Shown here piece after piece: positions 1-11,130 of a stretch of 64,000 nucleotides of DNA. The stretch's first letter is position 1. Every line of letters starts with the position of its first letter. The translations under genes were made by a program, and so were the position numbers. This DNA is from Limnanthes douglasii subsp. nivea (Eukaryota > Streptophyta > Magnoliopsida > Brassicales > Limnanthaceae): NCBI GenBank assembly GCA_036936605.1, contig JAUPFV010000005.1, forward strand, positions 1,911,670-1,975,669. The letters are read 5' to 3'. The notes under the pieces are model-generated. The model was not told the DNA's origin. It did not search any database and saw only the letters and a program-made list of their open reading frames with translations.

Positions 1-946
1 ATTCCAACATTTCACTTACAACCCGAACTTTCGTCTATCTTCAAACTTTAAATTAGATAAGTCATATCAACCATCCCACTAAAGAGACATCGAAATGGTA
101 TATCAAGATAAGAATTATTGTAGGTCTTTTAGTACAAAGTGCACGTCTCATTAACAGCAAATCTCCACTTGTTTGTTATCAAATAAGAAACATTACCAAC
201 CATGCATATAAAGTAGGGTGATGTTAGCCTTATCTCCCTTTTAGATGCATTTGCCTTTTCCTATATCCAAGATATCATTAAATATGATTTTTAAGAGAAA
301 TATGATTTAGATAGATAAAAGAATTGTTTGTTTGTTCTATATATGAACATGCCCACTAACCCAAATTAGAAAAAAAGTACTTAAGGGATTGATTCATACA
401 AAGTTGAAAAAACGCATTTTATGAAAACGAAGATAAATTAGGTGTCTTAGTCATTCTTCTTATATTTGCAAGTAAATATGTTTTCACGGGAAATTATAAA
501 AAAAAGGGGAAGGGCCAAGAAAAAATCCAAAAGATTGCAAATAGCGTCAAAATTCACCCCGGCAGTGTCAAATAGAAAAAAAAAGCTTTAATTTGTCTTT
601 TTTCTTGAAAAGAAATCCCCTGTTTTGATTCAGTAATTGTTTTGTTTTCGGCTACATATATCATATCTAATAAATGTTTAAAACATGTGAAATAAATTCA
701 AATCGGCTAATACACAATACTATTACTAATTGTATAATAGAACTATGGCGGAATTAAAAAAAAAAAACGATAAAATTATATAGATGATTCAACTTGTTAA
801 AAAATAATAATATAAGTACAAGGTACAAACTATTATGGAGATATCAAAATCAAAATAGTGGGTAACCTAAAAAAGTGGAATTCATTCAAAATAATAAAAT
901 TCAGAAAACATGACGATATATTTGAGATATGTTCATCTTTTTTGGA
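1..946. other. AT-rich spacer, no gene seen
   Basis: AT-rich DNA with many poly-A and poly-T tracts. I see no reading frame with recognisable homology and no repeat structure on either strand. It ends where the hAT transposase tail begins on the minus strand. Confidence 0.6.
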
Positions 947-1450
947 TCATATAAATGTTTCAATGATCTTATCAAAGCTTACTAACTTTGCAATCTCTTT
1001 TTCTATATACATTAACAAGTAATTTTTCAAAAAATCATCTTCCATTCGATTACGAAAACTTATTTTCACTATTTTTATAGCCGAAAAAGCTATCTCAGAT
1101 GTTGCAATGGATGCAGGAAGTGTCAAAACAAGACGTAAAATTTATCTATTAGTGAATACACTTTGGCTTTCTCTGTTGTCACCTTTCATTGACATCAATC
1201 AAAAAGAGTAGAAACATCCTTAAAATCTGGATGGATATGAATATCTAGCCCATAATCCTTTAATTCACACTTCAAATATATTTTTTCTTCTTCAAAAAAT
1301 TCACAAGAATAGAACTTTTTAGCAATCATAAAAATATTCTTTATATTGAATGATCTATAACCATCTATAGAGTTCGATGATGTACTCAAAATGAGAAGCT
1401 TTGTTGCTTTTCTCTGGCGGTGCCAGTGGATGTAGACATTTTTGGAACCA
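947..1450 (-). pseudogene. hAT transposase C-terminal relic (ZMYM1/TTF-type)
   Basis: hAT transposases cut and paste DNA in the nucleus and dimerise through a conserved C-terminal domain. On the minus strand, about 1135 down to 947 reads LVLTLPASIATSEIAFSAIK followed by RNRMEDDFL and YIEKEIAKL. This is the hAT dimerisation block of the plant zinc-finger MYM type 1-like family, where the usual residues are P-V-S-T-A-T-x-E-R-A-F-S. An upstream open stretch at 1195-1389 (FYSCEFFEEEKIYLKCELKD, then DIHIHPDFKDVSTL) matches the segment that normally precedes it. The two parts are out of frame, the RAF arginine has become Ile, and the catalytic N-terminal two thirds are missing. The upstream side is cut off by the copia LTR-like sequence. 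Inactive relic. Confidence 0.7.
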
Positions 1451-1543
1451 CGTAAAATTCCGTGTTATTTTCTTTTATACTTTATTTTAATGTATTTTGT
1501 GCTTGAGCCATTTGTGATACATTACATAGTGATTCATAAAAAA
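1391..1543 (+). repeat. Probable 3' part of the 5' LTR of copia element 1
   Basis: This stretch lies directly upstream of a degenerate initiator-Met tRNA primer-binding site and has the look of the end of a plant copia LTR (GC-rich patch, 'ccacgtaaaattccgtgtt', then a leader). The matching 3' LTR was not found after 11.1 kb, so the boundary is inferred. It abuts the hAT relic, which suggests insertion into or beside that element. Confidence 0.4.
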
Positions 1544-1544
1544 T

Positions 1545-1556
1545 TGGTATAAGATC
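1545..1556 (+). promoter_or_regulatory. Degenerate primer-binding site of copia element 1 (tRNA-iMet)
   Basis: TGGTATAAGATC resembles TGGTATCAGAGC, the complement of the 3' end of initiator methionine tRNA that primes plant copia reverse transcription. It lies 42 bases before the gag start codon at 1598, the expected place. Confidence 0.55.
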
Positions 1557-1597
1557 TTTTGGGTCGTGAAATTAGGTTTTGCAATTAGGGTTTTGTA

Positions 1598-4500
1598 ATG
1601 GTGTCCACATCAACAGAATATAAGATTGAAAGATTTGATGGAGGATCAAGCTTTGCATTATGAAAGATTAAGTTTAAATATTCATTGGTACTGCAAGCAT
1701 TGTGGAAGGTTGTGGAGAATAAGTTACCAAAATAGATGAAATAAGAGGAGAAGCAAGATCTTCGAAAAAGGTATATGCCAGATTATAATGAGTGTAAATG
1801 ATACCGTTTTTAGCGAGATTAGTGGTGAGAAGACTGCTTCCTGCGCATGAAAGAATTTTGGATAACTTTACTCAAAGAAATCAGTGGTGGACCGGTTATA
1901 CTTGAAGAAACGCTTGTGCAATTTCAGATTGAAAGAAGGTATGTCCATAACTGAACACTTAGATAAATTTAAATCAATTATTATAGACTTGAATTAATAT
2001 CATCATTAAGGATGAAGATCAAGCTTTGTTTGTATTGAGATCGTTACCAACTCCATATGAAAAATTCATTGATACCATAATGTATGGTAATGATTAATTA
2101 TCCATAGTAGATGTCAAAGAGACGCCGAAATCAAAAGATATAAATTGTTGAGCTAGACAATCAGGCAAAAACGAAGGGTTTTCTAACTAAGGGAAAATCT
2201 AAAAAAAACAAGGTAATTTACTCAAAGAAGAAGAAGTGAAGGTCTAAATTAAAAGCCAATAACTCAAACTATTATGAATGCGTTGAGCATAGTCATTATA
2301 GAAGAGACTGTCTAAAGTTGAAAGGTAAGAAGGGAAATCAAAAGGAAAATGCAGCAAACCTAGCGGAAGGTGTATTGTCTATGAGTTCAGACTTCGGGCA
2401 AAACTCTTGGGTACTCGATATTGGCGCTATGTGTCATATGTTTCAGTTCAAGCAATAGTTTGATACTTACAAGACAATGCAGAGAACTGTCTATTTAGGG
2501 AACAATCATTCATTCCGTGTTAGTGGTATCGATAACTTCAGAATCAGAATGTTTGATGGGGTTGCTAGAATAGTAAGGTGCGGGTATGTTCCTAAGTTAA
2601 AGAGACATCTGATATCTCTTGGGACACTAGACTCTCTGCAAGTATCGTGCAGATAATAGTGTAATCAAAATGACAAAGGGCTCAATGGTGTGTATGAAAG
2701 GCAGTTTGCAAAATTGGGCTTTACATTCTCCAAGGGAGTGTTGTTATGTGTGATGCTGCAGTAGCATCATGAGGGAATAATAGCCAAAGTCGGCAGGATC
2801 AAAATCAGTTGTGGCATTGGCGTTTCGGTAACATGAGTGAAAAATGATTAGTTGTTATAGGAAATATAGATTTATTGAAATGGTATAACGCCGAATGAGA
2901 TTTTGTGAATACTGTGTGTTTTGTAAATAAATTAGAGTCATATTCAGTAAGTTAACTGTAACAAAGATTAAAAGGACAATGGAGTACATTCAGTCAGATT
3001 TTTGGGCCCCAAATAGAATTTTTATCAAAGAATGGAGCCAAATACTATATGATTTTGATCGGTGATTATTCAAGAGTGCACTGGGTTTACTTTTTGAAAA
3101 TGAAATATTAGGCATATTCAACATTTATCAAATGGAAAATAATGATTGAGAAACATCCATGAGAAAGATCAAGCATTTTAGGACAATAATGGATTATAAT
3201 TTTACAGTTGTGAGTTGAACGAGTTCTGCGAAGCTGAGGGAATAATACGTCATAGAAATTGTACAAAAACACCACAACAAAATGGGATCGCAGAAAAAAT
3301 GAATATAATTCTTTGTGATAAGACACGAAGCATACTCTTGTATTCTGGTGTGGGAAATTATTTTTGGGTTGAAGCTATCAATACGACGTGCTACTTGGTG
3401 AATCAGTCTCCATCAACGGTTCTTGATTTTAAAAGTCCTTTTGATATTTGGTCTGCATCGTTGGCTGATTACGAACAATTGAGAGTGTTCGATTGTTTTG
3501 CGTATGCTCATGTGAGAGATGATAAACTTGAGCCGATAGAAAAGAGATACATATTTCTAGGATATGCTACTGGAGTGGAGAGATATAAGTTATGTTGTAC
3601 CTTTCCAAATTCTCCAGGTTTTCTCATCAGTAGGGACGTGAATTTTAAAGAGTCTAGTTTGATAGACAGTCATAAGAAAGTATACGAAATTGTCGAATCA
3701 TGATCAGTTGTCAGCAAACAGGTGGAGCTTGAAGTAGAATCAGTTCCTAGCAGGTCGAATAATTCGAGTGGTTCTTAGGTGGATCCATAATCAGGAGGTG
3801 AAACGTAAATATTTAATGATAGTGACGCTGATGCACCCGAACCAAACCATTAAACTTATAGTATAACATTGGGCAGAGAAAGAATAAAGATTAGACTACC
3901 AAAAAAGTATACAAATCTAGTTTCATATGCTCTGTCAGTTGCGGAAGAAGTTGAGATGCAATGATCTAGTAGCTATAGGACTGCTACAACGAGTTCAGAG
4001 GTAGATCGATGGATTGATGCTATGAAAAAAGAGCATGAATATATATAAGAATCAAACACGGAAGCTTATTGATTTTTTAAAAAAACAGAAGGTAGTAGAT
4101 AACAAATGACTGTTCAAGAAAAAGAAGGGCAATTCAAGGGTTGATGCATCTCGATTCAAGGCAAGACTGATCGCTAATGGTTTTACTCAAAATGAAGGAA
4201 TAAACTTCAATGAAATATTTTCTTCAATGGTGAAACATAGTTCGATTCGAGTTTGTTAGCAATGGTAGTTTTTGCAAGATTTAGAACTTGAGTATTTGGA
4301 TGTGAATACTGCATTTCTATATGGTGAATTAGAGAAGTGAATCTACATGAGACAACTAGAGGGATTTATCGAACCTAATATGAAGGACAAGGTTTGTCTG
4401 CTTAAAAATTCACACTATGGTTTGAAACAGTCACCTAGGCAATGGTACACACGTTTTGATACATTCATGGTGTCATAAGGGTTCACGGGGAGTCCATATG

Positions 4501-4864
4501 CCAGTTATGTGTATCATCAAAAGATATCATATTATTCTTATGTTTACTTTTTGCTATATATTGATGATATGCTTATTGATGCTCGTAGCATGTTACACAT
4601 TGTGTTGATAAAGAAGCAACTTAGTGTCGAGTTTGAGATTAAGGATATAGGCTGAGCAAAGAAGATTCTTGGTATGAATATTATTAGGAACATAAGTATA
4701 AGATCATTACACATGTCTCAATAAAGTAAGATTGAAAAAGTGTTACAACAAAATAACATGTTTGATGCTAAAACAATTAGCATCCCATTTGCTACTCATT
4801 TCAAATGGTCTGCAGCAGGATCGGCCAAAGACGATGTTGAGTTGGAACAAATGTCGAAGGTTCC
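1598..4864 (+). pseudogene. Ty1/copia gag-pol (element 1), first part: gag, PR, IN, RT
   Basis: A decayed copia polyprotein. Gag starts at the ATG at 1598 (EYKIERFDGGSSFAL, then a stop where Trp is normal). The CCHC zinc knuckle at 2270-2311 has lost its first Cys (Tyr). The protease at 2408-2440 reads WVLDIGAMCHM, so the D-S-G triad is D-I-G. GAG-pre-integrase is at about 2810 (LWHWRFGNMS). The integrase core has its first Asp at 2997, D-N-N-G-L at about 3182, and the Glu in QQNGIAEKMN. Its longest open piece is 3215-3703. Reverse transcriptase follows at about 4010-4800, with LLYIDDML at about 4550. Many stops and frameshifts; clearly dead. Coding is broken at 4864 by the chromovirus and resumes at 10,406. 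Confidence 0.85.
4860..4864 (+). repeat. Target site duplication of the nested chromovirus, left copy (GTTCC)
   Basis: GTTCC directly precedes the TG of the 5' LTR. ATTCC at 10,406-10,410 directly follows the 3' LTR. Removing the element rejoins copia codons in frame (K-V-P | P-Y-S-S-A), so these are the two target copies with one substitution. Confidence 0.85.
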
Positions 4865-5386
4865 TGATGTAGTTGCACGAGCCCATGACTATATGGCCCT
4901 TTTGGATAAATAGAAACGGGCTTTATTTGGGGCTCAGGTATCAGAACTAGGCGTTGTGACCACTCAAATCGAACGCGTCGAGAAGCCCAACAATTTTTGA
5001 AAATATCACATTGTGATGAAGTCCAGACCCTAAATTCCATCGTTTAAACCATCGTTTTGCTGTTTTAGTGAATTTTCTGCATTTTTCTATTTTTGTTGGA
5101 TTTTATTAAAATACTTAAACAGCTCCAATCACTTTGAAATTGAACTGGACTTTATTTTATTGCATAAGGAAAAATCTGTAATTTTGGGATAGGATTTCGA
5201 GCACTTTTATAAAAGGCTCTCAAACCCTAGTTTTGCCTCAGACTTTGATGAATAAAAATTGAGATTTTTCTCTGAGTCCATGAGTCTCTTATATTCTAAC
5301 CTAGGGTTAGGTATATATCTATTTTTTTGTATCTTTCTTCTTGATTTCTACAGCCAACGACTGTGTTTCGACATGCGTCGCCATCG
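4865..5386 (+). repeat. 5' LTR of chromovirus copy 1
   Basis: Begins TGATGTAG and ends near CCATC just before the primer-binding site. It aligns along its length with 9,886-10,405. It contains a TATA-like box at 5,208-5,216 (TATAAAAGG) that would start the genomic RNA. The first 90 or so bases stay open in the pol frame (ARAHDYMALLDK, then a stop). Confidence 0.85.
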
Positions 5387-5389
5387 TAT

Positions 5390-5405
5390 TGGTATTAAAG
5401 CCAGA
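5390..5405 (+). promoter_or_regulatory. Primer-binding site of chromovirus copy 1
   Basis: TTGGTATTAAAGCCAGAG is a slightly mutated TTGGTATCAGAGC, the initiator-Met tRNA complement, located 3-4 bases after the 5' LTR. The same site is cleaner in copy 2 at about 56,594-56,607 on the minus strand. Confidence 0.75.
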
Positions 5406-5416
5406 GTTCATACGGC

Positions 5417-6720
5417 GTGGGTAACAAAGGTATGCCACCAATGCGATCTTTTCGGGGGAAGTCCACTCTTCCGATCACCGAATCGGTCGACTGTGATGAA
5501 TTCGGTCAATTCCAATCTCAGGTTGGTGAACAGATGCATTTGTTGGGAAATCAGATGAGAGACGTACAAGAAGCACTACACAAATTATTGAACAACCAAA
5601 CCAACAGATTTCGAGCTCCAGGTTCGAGCAACCCGCCGTCGGGATCTGAGAGAGAGAGATTGGTCGCGAGCGGAAAACATTTAATCCTCGGCGAGAATAA
5701 GGTAGGGGTCAATATTCCCCACAAGACTATCGTAACCAAGTCTTTGTGCAACCGCCAACGAGAGATTCTGATCTGAACGCCAACAACCGGTGGGAATCTG
5801 GATTCAGACTGGAGATCCCAGAATTCCAAGGGGGTCTTAAACCATAGGATTTTTTAGATTGGATCGCCTCATTTGAAGAAGTCTTTGATTTCAAGGAGGT
5901 TCCGGATGCAAAACGGGTACAATTGGTTGCAACTAAGTTCCGAGGCCGAGCTGCATCCTGGTGGCAACAGATCAAGCAAACTAGAGTAAGGAAAGGTAAG
6001 CCAAAATAACAAATTGGGCTAAGTTTGTGAAGCACATGAGGGTTGCGTTTTTTTCCTTACAACTATGCGCGTATCATTTATCAGGAGTTCCAAAACCTTA
6101 AACAAGGGCCAATGACTGTTGACGAATACACTAACGATTTTTTTCAAGCTACAAAACCGTGTAGATATTGCTGATTCATCAGATCAGCTAGTATCTCGCT
6201 ATATAGGGGGGATGAGACAGCAATTTCAGGACCAGTTGAACATGTTCGACCCTTTGAATGTGTCTGAAGCACATCAGCGTGCACTACATCTGGAGAAAGC
6301 CCTTTCACGAAGGCCTTATGGAGAAGATACTGCCAGAACAACTTCATTGACGTTCCCAAAAAGGACGGTTCCAAGCCATAACGCAGGAGTACCAACTGAT
6401 GCTCCTATGCGTACACGTGTTAATTTGCAGGTCCCTAGTCGCACAGTTAATTCCTCACAGGTCTGGTGCTAACATTGTCATGAACTAGGGCACGTTTCTT
6501 TATAATGTCCAAATTACGACAACAGCCACAACAATCGAAGGGGTCTGTTCGCCGACACTGTTGATTTTTACTTGGAGGGTGACCCACAGTTTGATGAGGA
6601 ACCAGAGGATGTTGTTGATGAGGTTCCAGAGGACCAGGTTACAAGAGGAGATATTGGTCAGGCCTTGGTTTTAAGGCGTATTTTTCTGACGCCGAAAGCC
6701 AGAAGTTAAGATGATGATTG
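5417..6720 (+). pseudogene. Chromovirus copy 1 gag
   Basis: Capsid/nucleocapsid precursor that packages element RNA. The N-terminus (from the ATG at 5417) has the coiled segment QVGEQMHLLGNQMRDVQEAL. The retrotransposon gag core runs from about 5,850 (DFLDWIASFEEVFDFKEVP, LVATKFRGRAASWWQQIKQT) through about 6,300 (YIGGMRQQFQDQLNMFDPL, VSEAHQRAL). The zinc knuckle at 6,467-6,508 should read C-x2-C-x4-H-x4-C, but two positions are stops. There is a frameshift near 6,010 and another near 6,150. The copy at 55.4-56.6 kb has an intact knuckle (CYHCHELGHVALQC), which shows what this one lost. Confidence 0.8.
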
Positions 6721-9700
6721 GCTACAGAACAATATTTTCTAATCGACTTGTACTATTGGGGGAAAGGTATGCAAATTCGTTATTAATTCAGGGAGCTGTA
6801 AAAATGTTATCTCTGAAGAAGCTGTGCAGAAGCTGGCCCTGTAAACAGAAGACCACCCAAAACCCTACAAGCTTTCCTGGTTAAAGAAAGGTAGTGAGGT
6901 AAATATCTCTAGAAGATGTCTAGTATCTTTCTCTGTTGGTAACTAAAGGGATAAAGCATGATGCGATGTCATTGGGATGGATGCATGTCACTTGTTTCTA
7001 GGTCGACCCTGGCAGTATGATAGAAGTGTCACATATGATGGTAGGAGGAACCGCTACAGTTTCATATGGAATAATGTCAGGTTCATATCAACACCAACTA
7101 GAGAGGTCTCCCCAAAACCTGCCATTGCAGTATTAAATGAGTCAGGTAAGAACTTTCTAGATCGAAAGGTGTTTATTGAACATGCTCATGAAACAGGGAT
7201 TGTCTATCTTTTGGTGGTTAAAGAATTTAGTACTGATCCATTTTATGGTATACCTGAGCGAGTTCGACCGCTATTAGCAGAGTTTCTAGTTGTCTTTCCA
7301 GATACTCTACCTACAGGTCTTCCTCCATTGAGAGATATCCAACACCAAATTGACCATGTACAGGGTGCTAGCCTACCAGACCGACCGCATTATCAGATGA
7401 GCCCAAAAGAGCATGAAGAGCTTCAGAGACAGGTGGAAGAACTGTTGACAAAAGGCCACATCCATGAGAGTCTTAGTCCTTGTGTTGTTCCTGCACTGTT
7501 AACACCAAAGAAGGATGGCTCAATGAGAATGTGTGTGGATAGCCGGGCTATCAACAAAATTACATTCAGGTATTGGTTTTCTATTTCTCGCCTTGATGAT
7601 TTACTAGATCAATTGAATGGTGCTACTGTGTTTACGAAGCTAGATTTGAAGAGCGGATATCACCAGATTCGTATTCGCGTGAGGGATGAGTGGAAAAAAA
7701 CCTTCAAGACCCGAGAAGGTCTGTTTGAATGGATGGTAATGCCATTCGGTCTTTCTAACGCTCCTAGCACGTTCATGCGGGTTATGAACCAAGTATTTCG
7801 CCCGTTCATCGGAAAATTTATTGTTGTGTACTTTGATGATATTCTTATATATAGTACCACGGAAGAGCTGCATCTCCAGCACTTACGCGAAGTGTTGGTT
7901 GTTTTGAGGCGAGAAGAGTTTTATGGGGACTCGATAAGTGTTGTTTTATGACAAATTCGGTCGTCTTCCTGGGGTATGTCGTGCCAAAAGATTGGTTGTC
8001 AGTGGATCAGTCGAAAGTGGCAACCGTGCGAGACTGGCCTATTCCTACTTCCGTCACTGAAGTCCGGTCTTTTCACGGATTGGTCTCCTTTTATAGACGG
8101 TTCATACATAACTTCAAAAGTATCATGGCTCCTATTACAAAGTATATAAAGGGTAAGACATTCTTCTTGACCCATGAACCAGCTAAGGCATTTGAGGAAA
8201 TCAAGGTAAGACTGACCATTGCACCGATTCTGGTTTTACCTGACTTCTCTATAGGATTTGAACTGCATTGTGATGCGTCCGGATTGAGCATTGGCGCTGT
8301 ACTCAGCCAACGAGGCTGCCCTGTAGCATACTTCAGCGAAAAGTTAAGTGAAGCTAAACTCAACTACAACACCTATGATAAGGAGTTCTATGCAGTTGTA
8401 CGAGCTTTGAAGCACTGGAGTTCCTACTTGGCCTACAATGAATTTGTCCTGTACACCGATCATGATGCCTTGAAGCATCTGTAGATTCAGGAGAAACTCT
8501 ATTCCCGCCATGCACGTTGGGCAACATTTTCTCAACAATTTACCTTTTCTATTAAGCATACTTCGGGGACAGTTAACTGCGTAGCTGACGCACCGAGCCG
8601 ACGCAGCATGATGATTCGTATGGAAGGATAAGTTGTAGGATTCGAGATGATGAAGGATCTACTGGCTATCGATCCATATTTTGGTCCTATTCTAGAGGAC
8701 GTCAACGCAGGTTTGAGAAAAGATTTTGCAGTGAGAAACGGTTACCTCTTCAAAGGTAATTTACTTTTTTTTTCCTAAGGGCAGTTTGAGGTTACTGATT
8801 GTACAGGAGAGACACATTGATGGGCATAAGGTAGAGATCAAACCATTCACTCTGTATCCAGTCAGTTCTTCTGGCCGCATTTGAGGCGAGATGTTATCTG
8901 TTTTGTAGCCGGTTGTAGAGTTTGCCAGATGACAAAAGGTACATCCTCCAACGCAGGTCTATACCTACCACTCTCAATACCGGAAGGACCGAGCAAAGCG
9001 TGAGCATGGATTTTATCTATGGGCTGCTAAGAACACAGAGAGGTAAAGATTCTATTTTTTTTAGTGGTTGACAGGTTTTCTAAGATGTCCCACTTCATTG
9101 CCTGTAAGAAAACCACAGATGCTGTGAATGTTGCTAATTTATACTTTCGCGAGGTCTACCGCTTACATGGTCTACCCTTGAATATCGTTTCTGATCGCGA
9201 TGCGCGGTTTGTAGGGTATTTTTGGAGGAGTTTGTGGCGCCTCACAAACACGAAGCTGAGTTTTAGTAGCGCGTATCACCCGCAGACAGACGGTGAAACT
9301 GAGGTAAATAATCGAAGGTTAGGCAACATGTTACACACAAAGGTCTCTAGGAACTTGAAAGCATGTGATTCCCGCCTTTATCATGTTGAGTTCCTACAAC
9401 AGGCACCACAAGCGCAGTACTAGGTATAGTCCATTCATGGTAGTTTATTGCTATAACCCACAGGGTCCTATGGACTTAGCTTTCCCAACGTTTGATAAGG
9501 TTCCAGCTAAGGTCGAGAACACAATTGCTGATCTATGGGAGATCCATGAGAACACCCACAAACACCTGGAGGAAATAACACAAAAGTACAAGATTATCGC
9601 AGATAGGAAGCGCCGTCTGGTGGAGTTTGCAGTGGGGGACTTTGTATGGGCTGTTTTGACCAATGATCGCTATCTTGCACACGAGTACAACAAGTTGGCT

Positions 9701-9988
9701 GCAAGGAAGGTGGGTCCGTTTGAAATTATTGAAAAGATTAATCCCAATGCATACAGGTTGAAGCTACCCAGCCACATGAAGACCCATAAATTTTTCAACG
9801 TAAAGCACCTGGTGTCATTTACCGCTGCTGCTGAGGATGATGAAGTTGAGAATTCGTGGGTGAATTCTTCCGAAAAAGGAGAGGATGATGTAGTTTCACG
9901 AGCCCATGGCTATATAGCTCTTTTGGATAACCTGAAACGGGTTTTATTTGGGACCCAGGTATCAGAATTAGGCGTTGTGACCACTTAA
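6720..9988 (+). pseudogene. Chromovirus copy 1 pol: PR, RT, RNase H, IN
   Basis: Protease at 6,770-6,800 has I-N-S-G where D-S/G-G is catalytic. RT lies in the open frame 6,977-7,951: [54 protein letters not shown], and VYFDDILIY at 7,826-7,852. One lost base near 7,932 shifts the frame to 7,948-8,484 (SVVFLGYVV, then RNase H with [19 protein letters not shown]). The integrase zinc domain is at about 8,800-8,960. The core is at 9,064-9,330 (VDRFSKMSHF, SDRDARF, HPQTDGETEV). The C-terminal domain (KVGPFEIIEKINPNAYRLKL) runs to 9,985 inside the 3' LTR. T-runs at 8,764 and 9,053 carry frameshifts. Dead copy. Confidence 0.85.
9870..9885 (+). promoter_or_regulatory. Polypurine tract of chromovirus copy 1
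   Basis: CGAAAAAGGAGAGGA is a purine run ending exactly at the TG that starts the 3' LTR (9,886), the position from which plus-strand DNA synthesis is primed. It also codes for E-K-G-E-D in the pol frame. Confidence 0.8.
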
Positions 9989-10405
9989 ATCGAACGCGTT
10001 GAGAAGCCTAACAATTTTTGAAGGCATCACAACGTGATGAAGTCGAGGCCCTAAATTCCATTGTTTAAACCTCCGTTTTGCTGTTTTAGTGAATTTTCCT
10101 CATTTTCTTATTTTTGTTGGATTTTATTAAAATACTTAACCAGCTCCAATCACTTTGAAATTGGACTGAGCTTTATTTTATTGCATAAGGAAAAAACTGT
10201 AATTCTGGGCTAGGGTTTCGAGCACTCTTATAAAAGGCTCTCAAATCCTAGTTTTGCCTCAGACTTTGATGAATAAAATTGAGATTTTTCTCTGAGTCCC
10301 CGAGTCTCTTATATTCTAACCTAGGGTTAGGTATATATCTATTGTTTGTATATTTCTTCTTGATTTCTACAGTCGACAACTGTGTTTCGACATCCGTTTC
10401 CATCA
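9886..10405 (+). repeat. 3' LTR of chromovirus copy 1
   Basis: Starts TGATGTAG after the polypurine tract, ends CATCA before ATTCC, and matches the 5' LTR along its length with scattered substitutions and small indels. The first 100 bases continue the pol reading frame (ARAHGYIALLDNL to GVVTT, stop at 9,986-9,988). A TATA-like box (TATAAAAGG) is near 10,230. Confidence 0.85.
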
Positions 10406-11095
10406 ATTCCATATTCAAGTGCAGTAGTATCATGTATGTTATAGTACGCACACGTCCTTATATTAAACATGCGGTTAGTGTTGTCAGCAAGTACATAAGA
10501 TGTCCTGGGAAAGAACACTAGTAGACAGTGAAATAAATACTTTGGTATCTTAAGAATTGCAAACGTTGACTTCACTTTCAACAAAACCGACATTGGTGGA
10601 TTGTTGAGTGATATTACAAGATTAATGGTTGGTTTTCTTGATTTTGATTTTATGGGTGATATGGATAAAAATATATTTCTGACAGGATACGTGTTTACTC
10701 TAACTGGGAGTGCGATCAATTGGAAAGCACAGTTGCAAACTATTGTAGTTTTGTCTACAACATAGGCAAACTATGTACGATAACAGAAGTAGTTAAAGAT
10801 GAAATATGGTTGCAAGGTTTGGTGGAAGATTTAGGTTTGGATAAGACTACTACAAAAATGGATTTTGACAGTCAAAGCGCCATACACTTTACAGGAAGCC
10901 AAATTTACCACGAGCGTACAAATCGCATAATTGTCAGGTATAATTTTATTCATGATTAAATATCAAAGGGAATTGTTGATGTGAAAAAAGTGTCTATACA
11001 TGATAATCCAAAAGATATAATTACCAAAGTAGTATCCGCTCGAAAATTTTGGGAATGCTTAAACTGGATTGATGTTCACAACATAAAGTGAATGC
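10406..11095 (+). pseudogene. Ty1/copia element 1, RNase H part after the nested insertion
   Basis: The copia frame interrupted at 4864 continues here: PYSSAV, MYVIVRTRPYIKHAVSVVSK, then the RNase H block with SAINWKAQLQ, LSTTQANYV, KDEIWLQGLVEDLGL, DFDSQSAIH, YHERTNRIIVRYNFI and DNPKDIITKV. It continues to about 11,095 (FWECLNWIDVHNIK), the usual end of pol before the polypurine tract. Frameshifts at about 10,425 and 10,765 and stops such as 10,957 show that it is inactive. No 3' LTR is recognisable beyond about 11,130, so the element is truncated there. Confidence 0.85.
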
Positions 11096-11130
11096 TTTAA
11101 AGGTGTTTGGTGAGTCAAAAGAATTTTTTT

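Larger units (their letters stand above)
4865..10405 (+). mobile_element. Ty3/gypsy chromovirus copy 1 (CRM-like), complete but inactive
   Basis: A 5.54 kb LTR retrotransposon with 5' LTR, tRNA-iMet primer-binding site, gag-PR-RT-RNase H-IN, polypurine tract and 3' LTR, in the order of Ty3/gypsy (integrase last). It sits inside copia element 1 and is flanked by GTTCC/ATTCC. The wording of RT, RNase H and IN resembles the CRM/Reina chromovirus group. There is no obvious classical chromodomain, and the pol frame runs through the polypurine tract into the 3' LTR, a trait reported for CRM-group elements. The LTRs differ at roughly one site in ten by eye, so the insertion is not recent. A second copy lies on the minus strand at 51,657-57,136. 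Confidence 0.85.

Noticed and set aside
10279..10719. ORFs across the chromovirus 3' LTR and copia joint on both strands
   Set aside because: They join LTR and copia RNase H DNA by chance. The copia frame itself is annotated separately.
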